NCBI GenBank assembly: GCA_027625915.1
Contig: JANTQA010000036.1
Coordinates: 8,453,001 to 8,517,000, forward strand
DNA: 64,000 nucleotides
Direction: 5' to 3'
Origin: Anaeramoeba flamelloides
Taxonomy: Eukaryota; Metamonada; Anaeramoebidae
Positions 27,288 to 38,700 of the stretch are shown here, one piece after another. The notes beneath the pieces were generated by a model. The model saw only the letters and a list, made by a program, of their open reading frames with translations. It was not told the origin of the DNA and made no database searches. Within the stretch, counting starts at the first letter, position 1. The number at the start of each line of letters is the position of its first letter. Position numbers and translations under genes: made by a program.

Positions 27288-28658
27288 GGGAGTATCCACG
27301 GTAAAGGAAAACTTTTCACTTTTTTACAATTTTGAAGAGGATCAGAAAATAACATTTTTTACTTTGGTTGTAACTCATTGATTTTTATTATTTAAAGTAC
27401 TTCATTCATAAGATTTTTTAAATTTTTTTTCAAAAGTCTCCAAGAAATTGCCACAATAGAATGTTGAGTTGAATTGCTTAAAATAGTGTTTTGAATGTAG
27501 AATGACTTATCTTTCATCCTTATCTCAACATTCTATTGTGGCATTTAATTTTTTCATTTATTTTTTATTTTTTCATCATTTTTGAGATTTTTTGAATCAT
27601 CAAAAAAAAAAGCAATTAAAAATAATTTTTTATCAGTGACATTTGGGATGAATGGATTTTGTTTAAAATGAACAGCAACATTACAATCTGGAGAATCACA
27701 AAAAGGAAACATGAATAGGGCTTAAATAGCTTGAAGGATTCCAAAATTAGAATAATTAAGTCCACTTATTACTTGTTAGGATTTTAAATCGTTGGGTTTA
27801 GTGGAATATGAGAAGTGAATATGATTATATAATGTCAAAGTTTAAACCAAAAAATAGCTATAATTTTTATTCAAAGAATCTGAAATGATCTTCTCCCAAA
27901 AAAAAAAACTAAACCCCATTCCAAAAATTTGGACACATCTAAAATCAAAAATAGGAAAACAAAAACTCAATTTACTCTATTCTCCTAAACCTAATATAAA
28001 TCCAGATTTAAGTAACCTAGTATTAATATTTTTAAAAGTAAACATTTTCATCCAAATAAAAGAAAAAATATAAATCAAAAAAATCTAGACAAGTGTATCC
28101 AAAATAATGAAAACTAGCTGAACAAAAAATGTAATGGTAGATTTGTTAAAATTACACAAATAATTGTTGATCTATCAAATGATAAGAGACCATGGACCAA
28201 TTGTATGTGGATTTTTCAATTTTTGAAACTCAACAGTAACATTCTATCAACCATTGATAAAAAATCCCAGATCTAACGAAAAAGATATCGTAACTTGAAA
28301 AAAACGAAATGATTACAAAAAACAAAAAAGACAAAAAATGAAATTCAAAGTTTGATAAATTAAAATTTGTTCCAAATTGAATGTAAAGTATGGTATTAAT
28401 ATTCTTTCCAATTTTTTAAACTGTGCCCAAATTTTTGGAATTAAGTTTATTTTGATAAAAAAAAAAATATTAAAAAAAAAAACTATTTTATCAATATAAA
28501 TTTCTTTTTTTTTATTGTTTATCATTACGAAAAATAAAATTGCAAATCATTTTTTAAATAAAATTTTTAGAGAATCTACGATCACACCCAACTAAAATTT
28601 AATGTTCTTATCTCATCTCTCTCGAATTTTTATCATGTCTTATGGTGTAGCTACTCCC
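27288..28658. mobile_element. TTAA-flanked GGG-terminus element (1,371 bp) inside a MITE
   Basis: Begins GGGAGTATCCACGG and ends GTGTAGCTACTCCC. TTAA is present at 27284-27287 and 28659-28662. Within it, a 19-bp perfect inverted pair (27450-27468 and 27524-27542, GCCACAATAGAATGTTGAG) forms a stem-loop. It also contains a Tc1/mariner-type element at 27911-28446. TTAA duplication recalls piggyBac-type elements, but no transposase is visible, so class membership is inference. Confidence 0.82.
27911..28446. mobile_element. Tc1/mariner-type non-autonomous element, nested
   Basis: The ends are CCCCATTCCAAAAATTTGGA (left) and its mirror GCCCAAATTTTTGGAATTAA (right). It is about 540 bp with no intact transposase. 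The interior is a relative, in opposite orientation, of 37930-38467: ATCTATCAAATGATAAGA here mirrors TCTTATCATTTGATCGAT there. It lies inside the TTAA element, making the third nesting level. Confidence 0.75.
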
Positions 28659-28704
28659 TTAAATTTGGTACAAATTTTGTGTCTTAAAAGTGGAACTTAC
28701 AATA

Positions 28705-28825
28705 ATTGTTTTTTTTTTTTGAATATTAATTATTTTACTAAATTTAAATTTTGTAACTTAATTTGAGATTATTTTTTTGCCTTACATTTTCTTGATAGTT
28801 TGTGATTGAAAAGTGGAACTAACTG
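28705..28825. mobile_element. Partial MITE family A copy 6
   Basis: Only the right half is present: ACTTAATTTGAGATT, then GCCTTACATTTTCTTGA, ending AAGTGGAACTAACTG with TA. It adjoins copy 5 directly. Confidence 0.65.
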
Positions 28826-29429
28826 TAAAGAAGAAGATTTTTTTTCAACTTAAAAAAGTGTCAATAGTATAATTGATTTTTTTTATTTCAATTAAAAATC
28901 AAAGTTTTCAAGTCACCAATTCATGGAAATAATAACAAGTTTTAGAGAATGTAAAATAAATTTTAATTAATAATTAAATATATATAGTTTGTATGTATAT
29001 TTTCCAGTTTAGTTTTGGTTTTTTCTTTGATTTTTTTTTAAAGACAGGATAAACGTAAGATACACTTAGTATTTTGATTTTTTTGATTTTATTTTTTGAG
29101 TATTTCACTTTATCTTTTATTAGCTAAAATTAAGTACCATGTAGATTTTACCTGATTCCTTGATTTAAAATATCAGCCTTGCCAAATTTTTCATTTTTAT
29201 CCCTTTTTAAAATCTTTAGATAGATTGTTGAAGTCTAATAAATTTGATTATTTTTTTTTTTTTTTTTATGAAATTGGTTTTCCTTCTTAAAACCAGATGT
29301 AGAGGGGACTCAGTTCCTGTTTTCCATTTGAAAATATCATTATGTGTTATTTTTTACATTTCAAAATTTTTTTGTTTTCGTTTTCTTTTAATTTGAGTTT
29401 TACAAAGTTATTTGACTATACAAACTTGA

Positions 29430-30400
29430 AAAATGGTTCAAAATCTAACATATTTCTCAATTAAATAAAGAAAAAATATTTTCTTTGAAATAAGATTGGA
29501 ACCTTATTGCATGTTGTGGAAAAGTACAAAAATACACTTGAAAAGTCAAACCCCAAAGTTAAAAAAATATGTAGTATAAACAATTCATTGAATTTCAAAA
29601 AAATTTCAATTATTATTTTCAACATGAAAAAACAATACTTTTTTGATTCAAAAAATAGTTCCAAACAATTTTTCTTTTTATTGAACAAAAGAAATTGGAG
29701 AACAACAATCAAACAATCAAATTGAAATTTTTTCAAAATATTTTTTTAAAATCTCTACAATTCAACTTTTTAATAAAAAAAACTACAATTTAATTTGGCT
29801 CTTTTATTATCTATTAACAACTCCGATCTTAATTCTTTCAATAAATGTGTAATTACCAAATTGTTAAATACAATTAATAATTTTTACAGTATTCCTTAAC
29901 TTTTGAAATATTTTCAGACTAAACAAATCAATTCCAATTAATAATTAAAAAATAAAAAAATTCAAGAAATATAATCAAATAACGTATATCATTATTAAAA
30001 AGTCGTCATTTATACTCTGGTTAATTGAAAAAAAAATTACTTAATCAATTAATTTTCAGGAAATTTAATAAAATATTAAAAAAAAAAGAAAAAAACAAAT
30101 TTTTCTGATCTCGTATTATTTAATAGTGTATTTTTCTTGCATTTTGAAAAATATGATCACATTTTTAAAACTGTTTTGTTCATATAAAATATGAAAAATA
30201 GCATAAAATGAAATTTCTGTAAAAAGAAAAATTTTTTTAAAAAGTGTTCAATTTGATAATTTGATCTAAAATCTAAACCAAAATGATATAGATCTTTTTT
30301 AACTGAAAATTAATTGTAAAAAATGAATTCTTTTCAAAAAGATAACTCATTTCTCGAAAATTGGAAATCGAAGTTTGTGGGAATATTGTAGTACCACATT
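29430..30400. repeat. Diverged ~1-kb repeat, copy 1
   Basis: AT-rich non-coding sequence that matches 32230-33210 and, more weakly, 33290-34340 in the same order. Markers are AAATAAGATTGGAACCTTAT with TACAAAAATACACTT near the left, and AAATGAAATTTCTGTAAAA with GATCTAAAATCTAAACC near the right. The second copy is flanked by TTAA, so this is probably an eroded member of the same element. The small frames here are noise. Confidence 0.55.
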
Positions 30401-30473
30401 TTTCTATGATATTCGATATTAATCCTTTTACTTTATAAAATCTTTTGTAATATTGAATCTAATTGTCACTTAA

Positions 30474-31418
30474 TTAATATTTTTTGTGAGTTTGTTCCAC
30501 ACTGATTGGATTATCAAGAGTTTTCTCTAATTTTTCGAGTGTTGCCAGGGCAATATTTTGTTGTATTCTAAGTTGAACAATTTTTTGTTGATTTTTATTT
30601 TTACGCCTCAACAAGTTTTTTTTTTTTTTTTTATTTTCAATTTTAATTTTGTGCAGTTCTTTTTGTGTGTTTCTTAATTGATCTGTCTTCATTACTAACA
30701 TCTCGTCTGTTATTAAACCGCCCCTTTCACCATCTTTAATAATCAAACTATACATTTCCTTTAGTTTATTTAATTTCTTTTGTTCTTTGAGGAGTTTATT
30801 TTGTAATGCGAGAATTTGTTTTTTTTGTTGCATTTCAATTCTTTTATTTTTTTCTGGGAGGTTTTGTTGATTCATTTTCTTTTTTTCTTCCTCCTCTTTG
30901 AGGAACTTTTGCTCTTGGTCTGTTAACTCTTTTTCAATTTTGATTAATTGGCTCCTTGTTGTCTCAAGTTTCTTTTGTTCACTTACATACCGTTCTTCAA
31001 TCCCATCATATTCATTACACAAGAGCCCTATTTCTTTTTGGTGTTTGGCTTGTAATTTCCCAATTTGGTTTTGGATCGATCCAATGTTAAAGCGGATTTC
31101 ATCTTCTTCTTTAAATTCACGAGATTTAATTACAAATTCAGCAATGCCAATCTCAATTAAATATTCATCTTTGTTTTTTTTTGGTGCCTTTATTATTGTC
31201 GTGCTTGGTGACGTTTTGAAATATTTTAATATTGTTCGAATCTGTGTTTCCTGGTAGACCTTTTCAAGAGGCTCTGAACAGTACACTTTTTTTAAAGTCA
31301 TCGAATAGAGCTCAAAGAAAGTTGTTTTGCCAAGTGAGAAAATTAGAAAGAAAAATTTATTTTGTTCGAATTCAAATTCACATTGCCCTAAAATCTGCCT
31401 TTCCAAATTGTTGCTCAT
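30474..31418 (-). CDS. Coiled-coil protein with a small globular N-terminal head
   Basis: One 314-codon exon. Residues 1-110 look globular with alternating hydrophobic strands (FFFLIFSLGKTTFFELYSM, YLIEIGIAEFVIKSREF). From about 115 to the end it is a long, charged coiled coil (Lys/Glu/Gln heptads), with one break near GERGGLITDEMLV. No signal peptide or membrane segment is visible. A ~110-residue head followed by a parallel coiled coil is the layout of the XRCC4/SAS-6 superfamily, but I see no diagnostic motif, so this is only a hypothesis. The coding sequence stands out from its flanks by normal codon use. It diverges from the ankyrin gene 4.3 kb away. I do not recognise the protein. Confidence 0.8.
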   Translation of the reverse strand: MSNNLERQILGQCEFEFEQNKFFFLIFSLGKTTFFELYSMTLKKVYCSEPLEKVYQETQIRTILKYFKTSPSTTIIKAPKKNKDEYLIEIGIAEFVIKSREFKEEDEIRFNIGSIQNQIGKLQAKHQKEIGLLCNEYDGIEERYVSEQKKLETTRSQLIKIEKELTDQEQKFLKEEEEKKKMNQQNLPEKNKRIEMQQKKQILALQNKLLKEQKKLNKLKEMYSLIIKDGERGGLITDEMLVMKTDQLRNTQKELHKIKIENKKKKKNLLRRKNKNQQKIVQLRIQQNIALATLEKLEKTLDNPISVEQTHKKY

Positions 31419-32070
31419 TTGAAATAATCTTTGTTGTTTTTAAAAAGGGGTATTAAGATTGGAAAATAATAAGTGTTGAATTTAAGAACAAATCCTCAAA
31501 GAAATCTATCAGAAGAAAAATGAAAATAAAATCAAGAGAAATTTATTTGTTGGCTTTTGATATTTGGCTCTTTAAAGATCAAAACTTCATTAAAACCTTA
31601 TTATTGTGATTCTTATTTCTCTTTTTATTTTGGATCTTTTTGAGTTCCTTATTCGGTCTCTTTTTAACAAGATTTAAATCTTTTCAAAGTAGTGATTTAA
31701 GGTTTACAATCCATTAAATTTGAAAAATGATTATCTTGTGTACGGGTTTGGTTAGGTGTTATTTTAGTTCTTATCTAATGGATCTTAGGCTTTTTATAGA
31801 TTTTGAGTTGTTAATATTACATTTTTTGGTAATTTCTTATTTTTTTTTTTGATAAGCGAATTTGAAGAATGTAAGGAGAATAGGTTCAGAAGATATCTAA
31901 TAATAAATGAGGGGTGGGTGTTTGGAGAGTGAGGTTTTTTATTTACTGTTGTTAAAATCATATGTGCATAAAAGTTGAATCTGTTTCCAACACAAAAAGA
32001 GATTTCTATTCTGTTAAAGAAGAAAGAAATCATATTGATTCTATAGAATATTTTAAAAAATCTAGTTTAA
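31419..32070. other. Coiled-coil gene 5' flank with half a foldback
   Basis: After a short upstream region, 31697-31960 carries TTAA then GGTTTACAATCC and AAATTTGAAAAATGATTATC. This is one arm of the foldback family seen whole at 34753 and 58843. No opposite arm was found, so the copy is incomplete. Confidence 0.5.
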
Positions 32071-33284
32071 GGGGCTAGTAAACTAAAAAAATCTTCAAGT
32101 AAATTTACTAAAAAATTAAAAAAAAAAATACCGTATCTTGAAATTGAAAAACAAAGTAAAAATCTGATAACTACAATACATGGCTTACTTTTAATACAAT
32201 TTTCAGAAATTAATTAATGTTTTTAAAAGTTTGATCTATTTTTTCTCATTTTTGAAAAGTTCAAAATCCTAAAAAAATAAGAATTATTTAAAAAAAAATA
32301 TTTTCTTAGAAATAAGATTGAAATCTTATTGCTTGTTAAATAACTGTACAAAAATACACTTTAAAAATGAAACCACTAAGTTATAGAATAACTAAGTTTA
32401 AAAAATCAACTTAATCTCAAAAAAAAAATTCAATAATTATTTTAAACTGGTAAAAAATATAATTTTTTGATTCAAAGAACAGACCAAATCTATTTTTTCT
32501 CAGGATTGAATCAAAAAATATGATAAAAAGAACCAAGCAATCGAATTAAAAATTCTCCCAAAATACTTTTTTAAAACCTGGAAAATTCAACTTATCATCT
32601 GAAGGAATAATCTTTAATTTGATTATTTATAATCAATAATTATAAACCCTATCTTAATTATTACAGTGGGTTATTAACAACTCAAAGATTAAATGTATCA
32701 AATAGACTTTAGAACTATTCCCCAATTATTTAAAGATATTTAAACAAATAAAACAATTCAAATTATATATTTCTAATAATAATAAAAATAATAGATATTA
32801 TCAAATAACTGATTTTGATACAAAATTTTCCTTTTTTATCCTCTTTATATTTGAAAAAGTATATTGACTTATCTTTTAAATTTCAAGAAATCTTATAAAT
32901 ATTTGTGAATGAAATTAATAATCATTTTTTTTAGATCTTTAAGGATACAATATTTAGGTTTATTTTTATTTTATTGTTAAAATAAGATTAAATCCATAAG
33001 GTTTTATGTTCATAAAGACTCCCTGAAATTACTAAAAATGAGATTTCGTAAAAATTAATTTTCTTTGCAAATTTTTATTTTTCTAATTTGATCCAAAACC
33101 CAACAAAAAACGATCATATCTTTTGAATGAAAATTTAATTGGAAAGTTGTGAAATCTTTAAAAAACGATTATTCATTTCTATAAAGTTGACAAATGAAGT
33201 TTGAAATCAGGTTTAATTGTATTCTTATGTAAATAATTACTCGATTAACTTTGGGAAAAAAAATAAATAAGAGTTACTAGTCCC
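32071..33284. mobile_element. TTAA-flanked GGG-terminus element (1,214 bp)
   Basis: Begins GGGGCTAGTAAACT and ends GAGTTACTAGTCCC, with TTAA at 32067-32070 and 33285-33288. The interior matches the repeat at 29430-30400. No transposase frame is visible. It shares the TTAA-GGG signature with 27288-28658 and 48686-50587, which are otherwise different inside. Confidence 0.75.
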
Positions 33285-33288
33285 TTAA

Positions 33289-34400
33289 AAAAATCACTAA
33301 GTTCTGCAATAAGAATAGAGTAAAAATAAAATCTACTTAATAACAAATAAGTTTCAATAATTATTTCAAAGTTTAAAAAAAATCAATTTCTTGACTCAAA
33401 TAACAGTTAAAATCAATTTATTCTCTTTATTCAATAAAAAAATCTGAGAGAGAAAAACAACCAAACCATTTAACTAAATTTCAGAAAAATTAACTAGGAA
33501 AAATTTTCAAAACTTATAAAATATAACTTAAAACAAAACCAAATACTTTAGAATATTATTTTTACTCAAGAATTTATAATATAATTTAAATGATATCAGT
33601 GAATTCAAAATATCACAAGTATTTAATTTATCCATTAGTTTACAATTAAACCTTAACTTTTTGATATATTTTCATACAAATAAAAAGTATTCCATTAAAT
33701 AAAGTAAATTCCCCTATTAAGACACAAAATTTGTTCCAAATTTAAGACACAATAAAAAGCTCAAATAAAGATACAAAATTCAAATTCTAGTAAAATAATT
33801 TGTGACAAAAAAAAAATCCAAAAAAAGTGCCTTAAATTTTGATTTTTTTGTACCTTAAATTTCGTTGAAAGTTTTTGTCTTAAAAAAGGAATTGACTGTA
33901 TTGAATTGAAAAAAAATAAGAAATATTATCTAATAAATGATTTAAATAAATTCAATTGGTTATTTACACTCTAGGTATTTCAAAAGTAAAATTAACATAA
34001 TCTTTTAGATTTCTTCAAATTAAATAAATTATTTATAAATAAAACAAAAGATCAATTTTTTCCGATCTTCAATAGATTGAATATTTGGCTTATTTTTCTT
34101 TTATTTTTTTAAAATAAGATTAAAATTTCAATTTTATTTATCTCTTCAGACTCTCAGAAATTACTAAAAGTGAGATTTCTTCAAAAATAAAATTGTTTTT
34201 CAAATTTTTATTGAATTGATCTAAAAACTGTAAACAAAAAGATCAAGGATATTTTTTATGGTAATTTGATTATGGAAAAATGTTTTTCTTTTAAAGTTGA
34301 TAATGAATTTCTCTCAAATTGAGAAACAAATTTACCTATCCAGTTTAATTCAACTTTTGAAAATTATAACTTTATTTACCTTTTAAAAAAAAAATTGTTT
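33289..34400. repeat. Third diverged copy of the ~1-kb repeat, carrying a MITE
   Basis: Starts directly after the right TTAA of the previous element (ATCACTAAGTTCTGCAATAA) and follows the same order, ending near 34340 with GATCTAAAAACTGTAAAC and CTCTCAAATTGAG. It is older and more eroded than the other two, and is interrupted by MITE A copy 7. Confidence 0.5.
33707..33898. mobile_element. MITE family A copy 7 (eroded)
   Basis: CCCCTATTAAGACACAAAA on the left and GTCTTAAAAAAGGAATTGAC on the right still pair. TA is present on both sides. This is one of the more diverged copies. Confidence 0.7.
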
Positions 34401-34752
34401 TTGTTTATCACAGAAAATATTTAGAATTGGTTTTAATATCAAAATTAAAGAAAAGTACTGTTAATTGCAAAATAAAAAGTTCAAAATTTTCATTCAGATT
34501 ACCAAAATAATCACATACCAAGAATTAATATAAACCATCAAAAGTTCCCAATTCTATAAAGAAAATTAATAATTTAAACTTGTTTTCAGAATAAAAAATT
34601 TGGAATACGAGATAATTTATAAAACCGTTTTTTAAAATGAATGAAAATTTAATATCTTTTATTTTAAAACAAATAGTATGAAATAATTATAAATTTTTGT
34701 GGTTCTCGCTTTGTTACTTTTTCTACTCAAACAGGAAACTAATTGAATTTAA

Positions 34753-35314
34753 GGTTTATAATCTCCGAAATTTGAAAAAAGGTTGTCTTGTCTTGGGGTG
34801 TAGTGACTTGTAAATTTAGTTCTTAGATGATCGATCTTGGATTTGGTATGAGTTTTAAAAGTAGTTCAAAAATGGTAATTTTTGAAAATTTATTTTTTTT
34901 TCTTCCGGAATCCGAATTGAAGAGTGTAAGATTAATTGGTTGCAACTCAAGTTATAAAAAAATGTAGTTTTTGTGCTGTTGATTGAAATCTTTAATTAAC
35001 TTTTGGTTTTATTTGGTGCTTTTAAAAAACAATTTTTTTTCATTAAGTTAATTGGCTAAAAGGAAACCTAATTAAAAATTTCAATCAAGAACCCACAAAC
35101 GACATTATATTATAACTTGAGTTCCAGTCAATTAAGCTTACACTCTTCAATTCGGATTCCGGAAGAAAAAAAAATAAATATTCAAAAATTACCATTTTTG
35201 AACCACTTTTAAAACTCATACCAAATCCAAGATCGATCATCTAAGAACTAAATTTACAAGTCACTACACCCCAAGACAAGATAACCTTTTTTCAAATTTC
35301 AGAGATTGTAAACC
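34753..35314. mobile_element. TTAA-flanked long-arm foldback (family B), copy 1
   Basis: A 562-bp element whose arms of roughly 200-250 bp pair almost throughout. It starts GGTTTATAATCTCCGAAATT and ends with the mirror GAGATTGTAAACC. TTAA lies at 34749-34752 and 35315-35318. No coding. It ends about 390 bp upstream of the ankyrin-gene start codon, so it may form part of that gene's promoter (inference). Confidence 0.88.
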
Positions 35315-35702
35315 TTAACCAAACACATATGATATTTTTTAACAAAAAAATATAAACTATGAGTCATTAGCTAATTTGATTATCAATGAAATAACGTATT
35401 TTCGAAGAATTGGTATACTTGAGTCCCATCTAATTATTAATTTACTAATGATCTTCTAAGAGTTTTTAAAAGTTAATATTAGTACAACCGATAATCATCA
35501 AGTTTTTTTGATTCATTCTTTACAGAAATCTCTAAAGGAATGGAGAAACTCAAACTAACGAAATCAAAAACTGTGACTGGCTTCTAGAATAAAAACAAAT
35601 CTGATTGCATGAGAATTAGATAATTCAAAACATAGATTCATTTTTTATAAAGTATTTTTAATTAAAATTAAATGTGTAAATAAATATTAAATTAACCACA
35701 CG

Positions 35703-38700
35703 ATGTTGAAAAAAATATTTAAAAACACTCCACTGTTATCTCACATAAGTGTAAATTTTTTAAAAACGGGTACAGTCGAAGAAATTAAAATCTACGTCAA
35801 TAAAAAAAATATCAAGCACCAAACATCTGGGGGATGGGAACCGCTTCACGTTGTTTGTGGAAACAACCCTGATGCACTGATTATCAAATACCTAATCTCT
35901 CAAGGTGCACCAATTAATTCAAGACTAAATGTTCCTGATGACGATCGGACTCCGTTGCACATCCTTTGCGCGAACAAAGGCAACAAGGATCCCAAGGCCT
36001 TGCTTGTTTTATTAGAAAACGGAGCAGATCCAAATTTAACTAGTGGCCGAGACAATCTTACACCACTTCACAAACTGTGTTCGACGCCACCCGATGAGTC
36101 GATGACAATTAAGATTTTTGATCTCTTTATTGACACCATGCTGAAATTTGGAGCGAAAATTGATTGTCTCAACGGCTTGGAACAAACGCCATTAAATTTG
36201 TTAGCGCACACTAACCCAACAATACCGCGGATGGAAATTTTGTTAAAGTACGGTGCAAATGTATTAATAAAGGATACCAAAAAATGGAATTTGCTTCATA
36301 TCGTTTGTAAATACTTCCCAAAGCCTGAAATTGTCGAGTGGCTTTGTAATTACAAAATCCCAGTTAACGACTGCGACCAATTTGGTTGGACACCAGGACA
36401 TTTGCTGGCTCTTAACCCCAATACGCCTTCAGGTGTAATCCAACTATTAATCGACAACGGACTTGATTTGGAGCGAAAGGATGTTAGTGCTTTTCTCTTT
36501 TCCTTTCTTTACTTTTCTTTTCTTATCTTGTTTGTTTGTTCACTTTTTTATTTTGATATTTCCCAAAAACTCTTTCAATTTCAAACAAAGCCTAAATTTT
36601 CAGACCTATTAACATATTGAAAAAGAACAAAAAATTAATAGGAAGCAAGATGATTTGATTGAAAAAGTTCTCAATTGTTTTACAGTCAGCACAACTTTTA
36701 AAACACAAAATTTTAACAAAATTTAAGGCACAACAATTGTTTCAAAATTAAGTACAAAAATTCAAATTCTAGTAACATAATTTGTGACAAAAAAAGAATC
36801 CAAAAAAATGTGTCTTAATTTGGAATTTTTTGTCCCTTAAATTTCGTTGAAAGTTTGTGCATTAAAAGTGGTATTGGCTACAGTGTTACCCTCATTTTCT
36901 AACAAATTAATGAAAGTTTTTATTCCAATTACCCAAAAAATTTTACACCACATTCAATCAATCAAAAATTCAAAAAAGATTCCTACAAATTGATTCAAAA
37001 AAATACAATTTTTTTTCAAATTTAGTTCACAAGTGGAAATATGGTTGTCTTAAAAAAATATAATTTTTTTTGAAAACACAAGCGATTTCTATAAAAGTTC
37101 CTATTTACACTTGTGTTTAGATTTCCCCATTAATCTTTTAAGAAAAATTACAATTTTTTCTTTTGAAAATAATAGTATTAAAAACTATTCACATTTTGTG
37201 GTCCTGTTTAGGTTACTTTTATGATTAACAAAATATTTGTTAACTTAAAAGAATATTGAGTCAAGAGTTCTTGTTCAAATTTAAAATTTAGGCTTGATTT
37301 TTTCTTTACGAAATTTGTTGTTTGGGAAGAAACTATTTTTACAAATCAAATTCGAAATTTACTAAAAAGGCTCAGGAAAATCAAATTTTCTCTGCTACAT
37401 GTTCTATCCAAATTATTTTCAATTACAATACAGTTTACTTCGATGGTACCAATATATTGGAATATAAAATAGAATCAGTAGAAATATCAAAAAAAAAAAA
37501 ATCATTTTTAGATTTTCCTTATTTTGTTCGAGAATTCATTAAGTTTTTAAATTAATAAATTTTTTTCATTCTAATCCCCAAGAACCCAAAAATTTCCAAT
37601 ATTTTTTTTTTATTATTGAAGAAGTGTAAGTTACACTCTAGTTACCCTTATGCTTAAATTCTAAAGGTAAATTCAAGAATAAAATAAAATTTCACAAATC
37701 AAAAAATTAAAAAAAAAAATGCCAAACAATTAAAATTAATTCTGAAAATGAACAGAAATGTTCTTTGCCAATTCCGAAACAATCAAGAAAGTAAACAACT
37801 ATATTTTGAAGAATAGCCACTCAGGAATTAAATATGTTTTTAAAAACTTGAAATTGAGATGATAAAATAAAAAGATCATCAATTGCACTTCATGTAAATT
37901 TTGGTTCAAAAAAAACACTTCAAAATAAATCAAAACTAAATTCCAAAAATTTGGACACAGTTTAAACAGTTGAAAGAATAGCAATACTACACTTTACATT
38001 CAATTTTGTGATAATTTTGATTTTACTAACTATTTCATTTTTTGTCTTTTTTGTTTTGTTTTCATTTCCTTTTTTTGAGTTACTTAATCTGTTTCATTAG
38101 ATCTAGAAATTTTTTTCGATGGTTGATAGAAGGTTAGTGTTGAGTTTGTTAAAGAGGAAAATCACATACAATTGGTTAATTCATGTTATCTTATCATTTG
38201 ATCGATCAATAATTGTTGGTGAAATTTCAACAAATTTACCAATACATTTTTTGTTCAGCTCGCTTCATTATTTTGGACACACCTGTTTTTATTTTTCGTT
38301 TTATATTATTTTCTTTTATATGTATGAACACGATTACTTTAAAAAAACATTAATACTCTGTTACTTAAATGTGGTTTTATGTTAAGTTTGGAAAAATATA
38401 ATAAATTGGGTTTTATTTTGCCTATTTTTGATTTTGGGCGTCCCCAAATTTTTGGAATGGGGTTTATTAAACTGTTTGGGAAAAAAAGTGAAACACGATT
38501 TTTCATTGAGAACACGAACAGAAACTGAAAATAAACTAAGATCAATTAATATAAGAAAAAATAAATAAATAAAGAGAAAAGGGGGGGAGGGGGGTTAAAT
38601 GCAATAACAATTTTTATAATTTTATCTTTTAGAAAGGGATTTTCTTTGATTGATCTATTTAGTAAAAATTTATTGAAAAATTTAGCTGTTTTTGAGAGGA

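Larger units (their letters stand above)
27147..28702. mobile_element. MITE family A copy 5, split by a TTAA-flanked element
   Basis: The outer ends (TAGTCAGTTCCAAAATTAAG, and AAAAGTGGAACTTACAA at the right) match family A, and TA lies on both sides. The body is interrupted at its internal CTTAAATTT by a 1,371-bp element. Joining the two outer parts leaves a normal ~180-bp family A MITE, so the order of insertion is clear. Confidence 0.85.

Noticed and set aside
30898-31257. 119-codon plus-strand frame with Ser/Cys-rich product
   Set aside because: Antisense of the coiled-coil gene.
36483-36620. Hydrophobic C-terminal tail on the ankyrin protein
   Set aside because: It is intron translated past a GTTAGT donor; the true repeat continues at 39829.
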